NCBI GenBank assembly: GCA_043814035.1
Contig: JBDRKJ010000002.1
Coordinates: forward strand, 192,472-256,471
DNA from: Peribacter sp043814035
Lineage (GTDB): Bacteria; Patescibacteriota; Gracilibacteria; Peribacterales; Peribacteraceae
Length of the DNA stretch: 64,000 bases
Reading direction: 5' to 3'
The notes beneath the pieces are model-generated. The model saw nothing but the letters and a program-made list of their open reading frames with translations, did no database searches and was not told where the DNA came from. The position numbers were made by a program, and so were the translations under genes. This document shows positions 26,769 through 34,953 of this stretch, in pieces. Every line of letters begins with the position of its first letter. Positions within the stretch are counted from its first letter, which is position 1.

Positions 26769-28316
26769 ATGATCATGTCCCCACATACGTCCATTCGGCC
26801 GCAAAGTCCACGCGTGCGTGGTTCCATCTTCTGGCGCACGGTGCGTCAGTTTGCCTTGCTGGCGACGTTCTCGGTTGTGCTGTTTTCGGGTGCTGCTGCT
26901 TTGGCAGCGCGTCCTCTCCCTCCACTCTTCGCTTCACTCTTCGCGCTGCTTGGCGCGTTGGTATTTATCCTTGCTGTGGCACTGGCGTACTTTCTTGCCA
27001 AAGGATTAACAGGCCCCATTGTTTCTCTGTACCGCAGAGTCGCGCGGCTCGGGCCGGATCACTGGGAGTATCAGGCGGCAGAGAAAGTAACCGATGAAGT
27101 GGGGATGCTCGACTCTGCTATTGCAGACATGGCGCACCGTCTCGAGCGTGGGTATGAGTATCTGCAAAGTGAAGTCGAAAAACGTACGAGCGAACTCAAG
27201 GAACAATATCTCAAAGACCGTACCATCCTCACATCCATTCACCACGGAGTCGTTGTCACGGATCAGCAGGGCCTGATTGTTGACGTCAATCCTATGGGTG
27301 TGAGCATCATGGGCAAGGAGCGATCAGAAGAAGTGCTCGGATATCCTGCAACGGAGTTGCTCCCGCTCTCGAGCCATCACCATTCCATTGCCGCCGATCA
27401 ACATCCCATTGCCCTCTGCTTACAGTCTCACGCAGAGGTCCGACCTCAGCCGCAGCAGCAAGTGAGCATTGAGCGCTCTGATCGTACGAGAGTGCCAGTC
27501 ATGTTCATCGTGAGCCCGCTGCTGTCTGGTGGACAGCTCCTCGGCGCAGTGGCGGTGTTCCATGATGTGACGGAGGAACGCAAGCTCGATTACATGAAAT
27601 CAGAATTTATTTCACTGGCATCACACCAGTTGCGAACCCCCCTCTCCACCATTTCGTGGTACTTGGAGTTGCTGCAGACAGATACCCAAGAAAAACTCTC
27701 GCCGACGCAAGAATCGTATATAACAGAGATGTGCACTGCGAGTCAGCGCATGGTGAGCCTCATTGATGCCTTGCTCCATGTTTCGAAGCTGGAGGGCGGC
27801 GGTGTTGCTGCGCCGGTTGTGCAAGAAGTTGATCTTGTCACGCTCGTACAAGATGCAGCAGAAGACGAACGGTCTTTTGCGAAGGAGCGCAAGATCAGCC
27901 TGGAACTGCGTGCGCCCGATCATCTGTCGATCGCAACAGATCCGACATTCGTGCAGATCATCCTGCATAATATTCTCAGCAATGCCGTGAAGTACTCGAA
28001 GTCTGGCGGAAGTATTGATGTTTCACTCAAGCAGTCTGACAAGATGGTCTCGATTACCGTTCAGGATACGGGGCTTGGAATTCCTCAGGAGGAACAGCGC
28101 TATCTCTTCACGCGTCTTTTTCGCGCATCCAACGCCACGAAAGTTGATACGACGGGCAGCGGTCTCGGGCTCTACATTTCACGCATGCTGGCCGAACAGC
28201 TCAAAGGGAAAATCTCCTTCCTCAGTACCGAAGGCAAAGGAACATCCTTTACTTTAGAGCTCCCTTTAGACACATGGAAGAAGCCCGATGGTATTGCCAC
28301 CAAGGCTTCCTCATGA
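26769..28316 (+). CDS. Membrane PAS-domain histidine kinase
   Basis: A 515-residue sensor kinase. Two transmembrane helices (about 27-45 and 52-75) flank almost no extracellular loop. HAMP-like and coiled-coil regions (about 76-145), a PAS domain (about 150-270), HisKA (SLASHQLRTPLSTISWY, phospho-His near 285) and HATPase_c (N box HNILSNAVKYS, then DTGLGIP and GSGLGLYIS) follow. It lies downstream of the pilin terminator with its own -10-like element. The receiver protein at 16.9 kb or the one at 49.0 kb are candidate partners. Confidence 0.9.
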   Translation: MIMSPHTSIRPQSPRVRGSIFWRTVRQFALLATFSVVLFSGAAALAARPLPPLFASLFALLGALVFILAVALAYFLAKGLTGPIVSLYRRVARLGPDHWEYQAAEKVTDEVGMLDSAIADMAHRLERGYEYLQSEVEKRTSELKEQYLKDRTILTSIHHGVVVTDQQGLIVDVNPMGVSIMGKERSEEVLGYPATELLPLSSHHHSIAADQHPIALCLQSHAEVRPQPQQQVSIERSDRTRVPVMFIVSPLLSGGQLLGAVAVFHDVTEERKLDYMKSEFISLASHQLRTPLSTISWYLELLQTDTQEKLSPTQESYITEMCTASQRMVSLIDALLHVSKLEGGGVAAPVVQEVDLVTLVQDAAEDERSFAKERKISLELRAPDHLSIATDPTFVQIILHNILSNAVKYSKSGGSIDVSLKQSDKMVSITVQDTGLGIPQEEQRYLFTRLFRASNATKVDTTGSGLGLYISRMLAEQLKGKISFLSTEGKGTSFTLELPLDTWKKPDGIATKASS

Positions 28317-28320
28317 GTGT

Positions 28321-28699
28321 ACCTGCTCTTCTGTACGCCGGGTTCTGTCTTCCCGCGTAGGCGGGATGGATGATCATCTCTCTGGGATCTCGGTTGCCCG
28401 AAGACCTCAATGCGGAGGGGTGATCGGCGCAGCGGAACCACTGCGGATTTCCGACGACCCAAATCCTCCTTGCACCACCTAGAGTTTGCCAACCCCGCAT
28501 CAAGTGCGGGGCCTCGGTACTCCGAGGCGTTTCACTCCCCTTACGGGGCTCGTCTCTGTGGTACTAGTCCGTATCCGCCTTTACCGGATATGTGACGGAT
28601 AGGTGGGCGTTACCCACTAGGCGTTCGCGTGGTGCCCGGACGTTCCTCCCACGGCGTAGCCCAGAGGCGTAGCCGGGGCGATCATCGAAAGAGCAGGAA
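28321..28699 (-). ncRNA. rnpB: RNase P RNA (bacterial type A-like)
   Basis: On the minus strand the conserved 5' core GGAGGAACGTCCGGGC and the 3' core ACAGAACCCGGCGTACAG are both present. The P1 helix is a 9-bp match between CCTGCTCTT at the 5' end (complement of 28689-28697) and AAGAGCAGG at the 3' end (complement of 28322-28330). This fixes the ends and the ~379-nt length. It is the catalytic RNA that matures tRNA 5' ends. tRNA-Thr lies just upstream on the same strand. Confidence 0.92.
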
Positions 28700-28704
28700 G
28701 CTCT

Positions 28705-28733
28705 ATTCTCCTGCTCTGTGCAATTTCCTGCAA
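28705..28733 (-). promoter_or_regulatory. Promoter of RNase P RNA
   Basis: Minus strand TTGCAG, a 17-bp spacer and GAGAAT. The predicted start falls at the base of the P1 helix, consistent with transcription of rnpB from its mature 5' end. Confidence 0.5.
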
Positions 28734-28826
28734 GGTCATCACAAAGAAAAATGGAGCCGCTTCTCCCTCGCGGGACTGCGATCCAAGCCTTTCGCACGGC
28801 GCTCTTTGAGCTTGTGCTCAAGAGCT

Positions 28827-28901
28827 TGGCTCTGGGAGGGGGATTTGAACCCCGGACTTAACTCTTACAAGTGAGTTGCTCTACCACTGAGCTATAGAAA
28901 A
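28827..28901 (-). pseudogene. Degenerate tRNA-Thr copy
   Basis: This shares the D arm, the CTTGTAA anticodon loop region and the T arm with the intact tRNA-Thr immediately next to it, and ends in CCA. The acceptor arms do not pair (about 4 of 7 positions), and the anticodon stem 3' strand (GAGTT) no longer matches ACTCA. It is probably a decayed or recombined duplicate. Confidence 0.55.
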
Positions 28902-28903
28902 CT

Positions 28904-28978
28904 TGGAGCCGCTTCGGGGATTTGAACCCCGGACCTACTCATTACAAGTGAGTTGCTCTACCACTGAGCTAAAGCGGC
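28904..28978 (-). tRNA. tRNA-Thr (anticodon TGT)
   Basis: A complete cloverleaf: acceptor GCCGCTT/AAGCGGC, D arm GCTCAGTGGTAGAGC, and anticodon stem ACTCA/TGAGT with loop CTTGTAA (anticodon TGT). The T arm contains GGTTCAAATCC, and CCA is encoded. Length is 75 nt. Confidence 0.93.
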
Positions 28979-28983
28979 TTGAA

Positions 28984-29057
28984 GGAACTGCTCTACCACT
29001 GCTTGCCCACCGTAGCTCAAGCGAAGCGCGGAGCGAAGGCGGGAACTAAAGCGGCTG
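28984..29057 (-). pseudogene. tRNA-Thr 5' fragment split by a short inserted element
   Basis: On the minus strand GCCGCTTTAG (acceptor plus the start of the D arm) and CAGTGGTAGAGCA (rest of the D arm) are separated by about 43 bases rich in GAAGC/GCTTC palindromes. The sequence is a partial copy of the neighbouring tRNA interrupted by a small repeat-like insert. Confidence 0.5.
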
Positions 29058-29135
29058 GTCCATAACCAGTATAGAAGAAATGTCATGTTTTTGAGAGGGT
29101 GATACCGATGAATTTCGTAGTACACTTCAGTCTCA

Positions 29136-30530
29136 GTGAAACGCTCCGAACTCCTCCTCGGCTTACTGCGTCTTCCTGTTGATGCATTCGCGGTAACTGC
29201 GGCGCTCCTCCTCGCCTATCGGCTACGCGAAGCGCGGGTCGACCTTGTTCCTGGTGTACAGCTCCTAGATCCAGCAACCACGCTCCCGCCCCTCTCGCTC
29301 TACACAGACTCTTTCATTGTGCCGAGTGTTGTAGGTTTCCTCATGCTTGCAGCTCTCTTGGGGCTCTACGTCCTGCGTTCAACAATCAGTTCCTGGCGCG
29401 AAATGGGGAATGTTGCTATTGCTTCTCTCCTCTGGTTGGTCGCGGTGGTGGCGTGGTTCTTCTTTGTTGAGAAGCAACTCTTCTACTCTCGTATCCTCCT
29501 CTTTCATGCAGTGTTCTTTCTCGCATTCTTCAGCATGATGGGTCGCACAACACTCGTCTTGCTGCAGCGCTCACTCCTAAGACTAGGCATTGGCGTGCGC
29601 ACCGTGGTGTCGGTCGGTCGTCAGCCTATTACGCCTCTCGCGTGTCGCACTTTGGAGCACGATATTCGCTATCACTATGTGGGACACTTGCAGGATCTGG
29701 CAGGGATCCGTCGCCTTGCCCATGTTCCAGTAATTGATCTCGTATTGCAGACGGATCCCAACCCGGGGAGCGAAGAGACCGTTATGCTCATCGATTTCTG
29801 CCGGAGTCGCCACATTGGCTATGGGTTCTTCCCTCCTGTGTTTTCAGATGTGCCACACCTCCTGCGCATCGAGCGGCTGGGGATGCTCCCTATGATGCGC
29901 TTTCAACCCACCCCGCTCGACGGCTGGGGACGCATTGCAAAGCGCGTGGGTGACGTTGTGGTCAGTTGCGCACTGATTCTCATTCTCCTTCCACTGCTCG
30001 TTCTGCTGGGGATAGGCGTGCTCATCGATAGTGGTTGGCCGGTCTTCTTCGTTTCGGGACGCGTGGGCGATTTTGGCAAACGGCGCATCCCCATGCTGAA
30101 ATTCCGTTCCATGGTCTGTGATGCAGAAGCGCGTAAAGAGGAATTGCAGTACCTAAGTCACCGGAGCGATGGCCCACTCTTCAAGGTTCACAAAGATCCG
30201 CGCGTGACCACGTTCGGTCACTTTTTGCGTCGATGGTCTCTCGATGAACTGCCGCAGCTCTTCAATGTGTTTATGGGGCAGATGTCTCTGGTGGGGCCTC
30301 GACCGCATTTACCATCCGAAGTGGATCGCTACACGCACGTGCACCGGCGGGTATTCGCTGTCCGTCCGGGCATGACGGGCCTCTCACAAGTGATGGGTCG
30401 TAGCTCCTTGCCATTCGAAGAAGAGGTGAAGTACGACCTGCAGTACGTCGAAGAGTGGTCACCGCTCCTTGATCTCTGGATTCTGTGGCGAACAGCCTTT
30501 GTGGTGCTCAAAATACATGGGGCGGACTAG
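29136..30530 (+). CDS. Polyprenyl-phosphate sugar-1-phosphate transferase (WcaJ/WbaP type)
   Basis: A 464-residue integral membrane enzyme that starts glycan synthesis by loading a sugar phosphate onto undecaprenyl phosphate. Four to five N-terminal transmembrane segments and a CoA-binding-like middle are followed by the C-terminal bacterial sugar transferase domain. Motifs include KRVGDVVVSCALI, the Lys/Arg-rich loop with MLKFRSMVCDA, and RRWSLDELPQLFNV...SLVGPRPHLPSEV. Translation starts at a GTG at 29136. The donor sugar is not predictable. Confidence 0.88.
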   Translation: MKRSELLLGLLRLPVDAFAVTAALLLAYRLREARVDLVPGVQLLDPATTLPPLSLYTDSFIVPSVVGFLMLAALLGLYVLRSTISSWREMGNVAIASLLWLVAVVAWFFFVEKQLFYSRILLFHAVFFLAFFSMMGRTTLVLLQRSLLRLGIGVRTVVSVGRQPITPLACRTLEHDIRYHYVGHLQDLAGIRRLAHVPVIDLVLQTDPNPGSEETVMLIDFCRSRHIGYGFFPPVFSDVPHLLRIERLGMLPMMRFQPTPLDGWGRIAKRVGDVVVSCALILILLPLLVLLGIGVLIDSGWPVFFVSGRVGDFGKRRIPMLKFRSMVCDAEARKEELQYLSHRSDGPLFKVHKDPRVTTFGHFLRRWSLDELPQLFNVFMGQMSLVGPRPHLPSEVDRYTHVHRRVFAVRPGMTGLSQVMGRSSLPFEEEVKYDLQYVEEWSPLLDLWILWRTAFVVLKIHGAD

Positions 30531-30548
30531 CAATGATTCGCCAGGAGA

Positions 30549-32822
30549 TTAGAACAGCTCCATCTGCGACTTGCCGTCTTTGTCTGCGGCTTTGAATTCC
30601 TGGGCAAATTGCTTTAAATACACCATGACGCGCTTGCCGTACGATTTGGTCTTGAGTCGATCATCCGTAACCAGCACCTCACCGTGAAACGTGCGGTGGC
30701 GACAGAAAGTACGTAGCAGGCGAAACAGTCGGTGCTCGAGTCGGGGCAGGAAGTAACCTTCAAAGGCATTGGGATAGTGTGCTGCTCGTCGCGAGAGCAC
30801 GGTGTGTGATGGGTGGTCGAATGGCAGCGAGGCAATTAGCAGGCGGTCTGCAATCTCCGGAGGGAGCTCTACGTCTTCGTAGCCCCAGGGAGTGAGCAGC
30901 CACAGGGTAGGTGATGAGGCCGCTAAAAATTCCGCTGTCATTCGCTCGATTCCCCCACTCAGGTTCTGACAGATGAGTGTCGTACCACGTTCTTCCAGTG
31001 TCGGTGCGTATTCCACGTACTTCTCTTCGATAATGCGCCGGCTGCCTACAAGGACAATGGATTTTCCTGGCGGAGGCTCCCTTAAAATATCGTCGAGAGC
31101 GAGATCGGTACGGATGGTGAGCGGGAGCGAAAAGGGTGGAAAGGGAGTAGCGGCAGAAAGATCTGTTGCAGGAAGAATCTCACGAAGCGTATCTGCGGAC
31201 AGAGGGGGAACACTGAGCATTGTCGGGTGCTCTTCGTACAACAGTGACGAGAGCAGGGGCCCGATGCGCTCAGGGACAGACTGAATGAATTGACTTCCTC
31301 CCTGTCGTTGCTGAATCCATGCAATGCGGTGGTGGAGCAGTTCTGGCGTGAGAATACGATCGAGATCTGCCAGATCGCGCCGCGGAAGCTCCGGCAAGGT
31401 GTCGTCTGTGAGAAAGGGCGCGAGGCGTTCACGTAGGGCGTGTGCCTCTGATGTTTCGAGATCCTGACTGATGAGGTAACGCACATCCTGAAAGGCGCGG
31501 ATTCGCTCGATCCAGAGCTGCAATAGGTCCAAGAAGTTCGTAAGGTCTTCACGTCCTTCTGCGGCGGCACGTAGGTGATCGAGCACCACTTGCCAGCGCA
31601 ATGCCTTCGTCGCTGTATCTTCGAGCATGGAGGCATCAGTGACGATCAATCGCGTGTTGGCAGTGAGGGCTGCATGACCAGGATGCTCCGGATCCGCGAG
31701 TAGAGAGAGGAGTTGTTGGTGATCAATAAGGGCGACCGAAGGGATGTTCGTGAATTGCTGGTGATATGCCTTTGACTGTTGCGTGCAGGCAAGCTTGCCG
31801 TACCACACTGCCCGTTCATCTCCGTGCACAGGAAGATCACGGTGTGCCGTAGGGCGGTACCACCGCACTTTGACGGCTAATGTAGCTTCGTCTGACGTGA
31901 AGGCCTGTTGCAGGAGTAGAGCTTCGACAGATTCTGGATCTAAGAGAAGTGGCGCAGGCATGAGCACGCGCGTTTTGCCTTCAGGCAGCGTAAGTCTGCG
32001 CACGCATGCTTCGAGATTCTTTACGACGATCCATGTGGCTTCCTTTGAGGCCAGCGCTGTATCGACAATGCGTTGCAGCGTTTGGGGAGCGAGAGAATCT
32101 TCTATCAGTGTCACGCCGTTTTTTGTAAGAGAGGGCAGCTGTACGCGATCGCCTGTCTCCTGCTTTTTGGCGCGGGAGGGACGGGTTCCCGAGAGCAGCC
32201 ACTTCGGGCGCTTGGCGGCAGGTGTTGTCGGCAGTACCTCAGCCAGACGTCGATAGCCTGGCGAAGAGAGAGAGAAGATCTCAAAGAGCGTGCGAAGCTC
32301 ATCGGGTGGAAGTTCCTGCATGCGTTTCCAGCATTTTCCGAAGAGTTCCAGCGTGGCGTGCACGTCCCCGAGAGCGCGGTGCACGGGGTCATGTCGCAAC
32401 TTGAGAACCGTGCTCACGTAACCGAGTGAGTAACTCGCCAGCTCAGGGAACACCATCGATGCGAGCATTGATGTGTCGATCCAGGGGTAATCTGTCAGGT
32501 CGATACCTTCTCCTTTCAGCATGCGAATATCGAAGCCGACATTCTGGCCGACGATGAGGGCATCTTCACCAATCCTCGATCGAATCGTTTCGCGCATCTG
32601 CTCGAATGTGGGTTTTCCTTCGAGCATCTGTGTGGTGATGTGCGTGAGTACCTGCACAGTCGGTGGCACGCTCTCAGGAATTGCAATGAGCGTCTCGAAT
32701 TCCTCTACGATCTTTCCTTTCTCTGCGCATACCGAGGCAAACTCAATTACACGATTTGTCTTAGGTACGAAGCCCGTCGTTTCGGTATCGAGGACGACGA
32801 AGGAAAGCGGAGGCAAGTTCAC
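30549..32822 (-). CDS. DEDDh exonuclease fused to a degenerate DinG-like helicase region
   Basis: A 757-residue protein. Residues 1-170 form a DnaQ/epsilon-type 3'-5' exonuclease with all motifs: ExoI DTETTGF, ExoII GQNVGFDIRML, ExoIII HRALGDVHAT. The rest resembles the DinG/XPD arrangement: the C-terminal TLWLLTPWGYEDVELPPEIADRLLIASLPF segment mirrors the family's final helicase motifs. No Walker A (GxGKT) or DEAH motif is visible, so ATPase activity is unlikely. It probably acts in DNA repair or replication fidelity. It converges with the sugar transferase. Confidence 0.75.
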   Translation of the reverse strand: MNLPPLSFVVLDTETTGFVPKTNRVIEFASVCAEKGKIVEEFETLIAIPESVPPTVQVLTHITTQMLEGKPTFEQMRETIRSRIGEDALIVGQNVGFDIRMLKGEGIDLTDYPWIDTSMLASMVFPELASYSLGYVSTVLKLRHDPVHRALGDVHATLELFGKCWKRMQELPPDELRTLFEIFSLSSPGYRRLAEVLPTTPAAKRPKWLLSGTRPSRAKKQETGDRVQLPSLTKNGVTLIEDSLAPQTLQRIVDTALASKEATWIVVKNLEACVRRLTLPEGKTRVLMPAPLLLDPESVEALLLQQAFTSDEATLAVKVRWYRPTAHRDLPVHGDERAVWYGKLACTQQSKAYHQQFTNIPSVALIDHQQLLSLLADPEHPGHAALTANTRLIVTDASMLEDTATKALRWQVVLDHLRAAAEGREDLTNFLDLLQLWIERIRAFQDVRYLISQDLETSEAHALRERLAPFLTDDTLPELPRRDLADLDRILTPELLHHRIAWIQQRQGGSQFIQSVPERIGPLLSSLLYEEHPTMLSVPPLSADTLREILPATDLSAATPFPPFSLPLTIRTDLALDDILREPPPGKSIVLVGSRRIIEEKYVEYAPTLEERGTTLICQNLSGGIERMTAEFLAASSPTLWLLTPWGYEDVELPPEIADRLLIASLPFDHPSHTVLSRRAAHYPNAFEGYFLPRLEHRLFRLLRTFCRHRTFHGEVLVTDDRLKTKSYGKRVMVYLKQFAQEFKAADKDGKSQMELF

Positions 32823-32861
32823 ATCCCGATACTAGAGCGGGGAGCGGTTCGCTGCCAGCAA

Positions 32862-34121
32862 TCAGCTCTCTGTGATTTCTGGCTCGGCAGATTTCTCAGG
32901 CTGAGTCTCTTCCGCTGCAGCAGCCTCTTCAGCAGGTGCTTCTGCAGGAACGGCCTCTTCAGCAGGCGCTTCTGCAGGAGAGTCCTCTGTGGAAACGGCT
33001 TCTGCGTGAGCAATGTCGCCTTCTCTGAGCTCTGACAACTTGGCCTTAAAGGCCGCCAGCTCCTCGTAGTTGTACATGTCGAGTTCGAATCCGGTGAGCT
33101 CGGTAGCGAGGCGAATGTTCTGCCCCTTCTTGCCGATAGCCATGGGACGCTGAGCCTCCTCCACGAACACAGCGGCACGCTTTTTGATGCGGCGGTCCTG
33201 ATCATCGAGGCGCTCCTGATTGTTCACAATAATGACAGCGGAGATCGAGGCTGGTTGCAGGGAGGTTGAAATGAGCCGAATGGGATCTTCACTCCACTCG
33301 ATCATATCCACGCGTTCGCCATTGATCTCTTCCATCACTGCCTGAATGCGCACACCTTTCTGGCCCACACAGGCGCCGATGGGATCGATGCGAGGATCAT
33401 TGCTCGCCACAGCAACTTTGCTTCGGAAACCCGCGTCACGTGCAATCGCCTTGATCGTGACATCGCCGTTGCGGACTTCGGGGATCTCGAGTTCGAGGAG
33501 CTTTTGTACGAGTCCGGAGTGCGTGCGCGAGATCTTGAGCTGCGGCCCTTTACCGGTGAGTTCCACTTTATCCAGGTACACACGAATGCGCTTACCGGTG
33601 TAGTAGTGCTCACCAGGAATCTGTTCCCTCCAGGGCAGGCTCACTGTCATACCTTCGATTTCTAACGTGACCCAGTTGGGTTCCACTTTTGTCACCGTAG
33701 CAGTCAGGAGCTCGTTCTCACGATCCTTAAACATCTCGTACAGACTCTGCTTCTCGGCTTCCTGCAGCTTTTGCAGAATCACCTGCTTGGCCGCTTGCGC
33801 GGCAATGCGTCCGTAGCCCACGGGCGTCACATCAATCGAGATTTCGTCACCCACTTCGGCATCCGGCTTCACTTTGCGAGCGTCCTTCAGACTGATTTCA
33901 AAGTTGTCATTCTCTACATCCTCCACCACCTCTTTCACCAGCAGAATCGTTGGCATATCTTTGCCCTCTTCTAAATCCACGCGGATTTCCTGCTCCTTAT
34001 TACCGAAGTCCTTGCGATAGGCAGTGACAATGGCCTGTCTCACGGCTTCGAGAACCTGATCAGGCTTTACGCTCTTTTCGGCACAGATCTGGTTAATGGC
34101 GGCGATGAACGATGCACGCAT
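32862..34121 (-). CDS. nusA: Transcription termination/antitermination factor NusA
   Basis: A 419-residue RNA polymerase-associated factor. It has the N-terminal NusA domain (about 1-130), S1 domain (about 133-200) and two KH domains. Diagnostic segments include DPRIDPIGACVGQKGVRIQ and AIGKKGQNIRLATELTGF. An acidic Ala/Glu/Pro-rich tail (about 365-419) with EAPAEEA repeats replaces the C-terminal repeats of E. coli NusA. It stands alone here, without the usual rimP-infB neighbours. Confidence 0.95.
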   Translation of the reverse strand: MRASFIAAINQICAEKSVKPDQVLEAVRQAIVTAYRKDFGNKEQEIRVDLEEGKDMPTILLVKEVVEDVENDNFEISLKDARKVKPDAEVGDEISIDVTPVGYGRIAAQAAKQVILQKLQEAEKQSLYEMFKDRENELLTATVTKVEPNWVTLEIEGMTVSLPWREQIPGEHYYTGKRIRVYLDKVELTGKGPQLKISRTHSGLVQKLLELEIPEVRNGDVTIKAIARDAGFRSKVAVASNDPRIDPIGACVGQKGVRIQAVMEEINGERVDMIEWSEDPIRLISTSLQPASISAVIIVNNQERLDDQDRRIKKRAAVFVEEAQRPMAIGKKGQNIRLATELTGFELDMYNYEELAAFKAKLSELREGDIAHAEAVSTEDSPAEAPAEEAVPAEAPAEEAAAAEETQPEKSAEPEITES

Positions 34122-34410
34122 GGACTAGAGGGGAAACGAAGGATGAAGAGAGAGGAGAGAAGAGGAACTTGACGCCGCAGCGTCACCCTGAGCGTTGCCG
34201 AAGGGCACCGTTCCGATGCTACGGAACAGTGTGAACTACTTCTTAAAAAACTCTAAGTTCATTTTATCGGTGTTTGGGGCTTGGCGCAAGCAAAAGGTCA
34301 TTCTCCTTTGCGTTACATCAAAGAGGGAGAATCGTTCTATTCCTCAGCAGGATACCTGTCAATCGCCAGCGATTTCTCTCGCTTGGCAGGTTCTTTGCTA
34401 CCATAACGAC

Positions 34411-34842
34411 ATGAGAACACTGCTGGTGACCGTATTGCTTAGTGGGGCGTTGAGTCTTGTGAGTGCCATACTAGCCGATACACTCCTCGCACATCGTATT
34501 GCGATCGTCGGCTCGTTTGCCGGCTTGGAGTATTCGCTCAATCCGGGAGTGGCATTCGGGGTCGCCTTTGCGCCCACCCTGCAGATGTCGCTGATTGCTG
34601 TGGCTCTCGTGGCTGTTGTATGGATGTCATGCAAGGCGCGCAAGACGGCAGAACGGCTTGCGTACGGGCTCATCCTTGGTGGGGGGCTGGCGAACATCAT
34701 TGATCGTCTGCGCGATGGCCTCGTCACCGATTACTTTCAGATTGGCTCCTTCCCCCTGTTCAATGTGGCGGATAGCTGTATCACGATTGGGGTCCTGATG
34801 TTGTTTGTGGAGATGCTGGTCTGGCGGAGACGTAAGCTGTAA
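34411..34842 (+). CDS. lspA: Lipoprotein signal peptidase (signal peptidase II)
   Basis: A 143-residue aspartic protease with four transmembrane helices that cleaves prolipoprotein signal peptides. The family motifs NPGVAFG, GGGLANIIDRLRDGLVTDYF and FNVADSCITIG are present and contain both catalytic aspartates. The ATG at 34411 gives standard length. The 289 bp upstream (34122-34410) hold only small palindromes such as CGTTCCGATGCTACGGAAC. Confidence 0.92.
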   Translation: MRTLLVTVLLSGALSLVSAILADTLLAHRIAIVGSFAGLEYSLNPGVAFGVAFAPTLQMSLIAVALVAVVWMSCKARKTAERLAYGLILGGGLANIIDRLRDGLVTDYFQIGSFPLFNVADSCITIGVLMLFVEMLVWRRRKL

Positions 34843-34902
34843 GACATAAGCCCTAAGCGCGCTGTTTACAGCTTTATAGCTTAAAGCTTATAGCTTTTTA
34901 AC
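34843..34902. repeat. Degenerate TAAGC/GCTTA short repeats
   Basis: Iterated near-copies of a 7-10-base unit (TAAGCCCTAAGC, then TAGCTTAAAGCTTATAGC in inverted orientation) fill most of the lspA-murA spacer. It is the same general class as the repeat clusters near 38.8, 39.2, 59.8 and 61.1 kb, but with a different unit sequence. Confidence 0.5.
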
Positions 34903-34953
34903 TCTTCCAATCGCTACCACCGGCCACCCCTTCACGCTAAAATGCACCCCTCT

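Noticed and set aside
28172..28874. Several small frames on both strands between the kinase and tRNA-Thr
   Set aside because: The sequence is RNase P RNA with clear conserved cores and a P1 helix; the frames are by-products.
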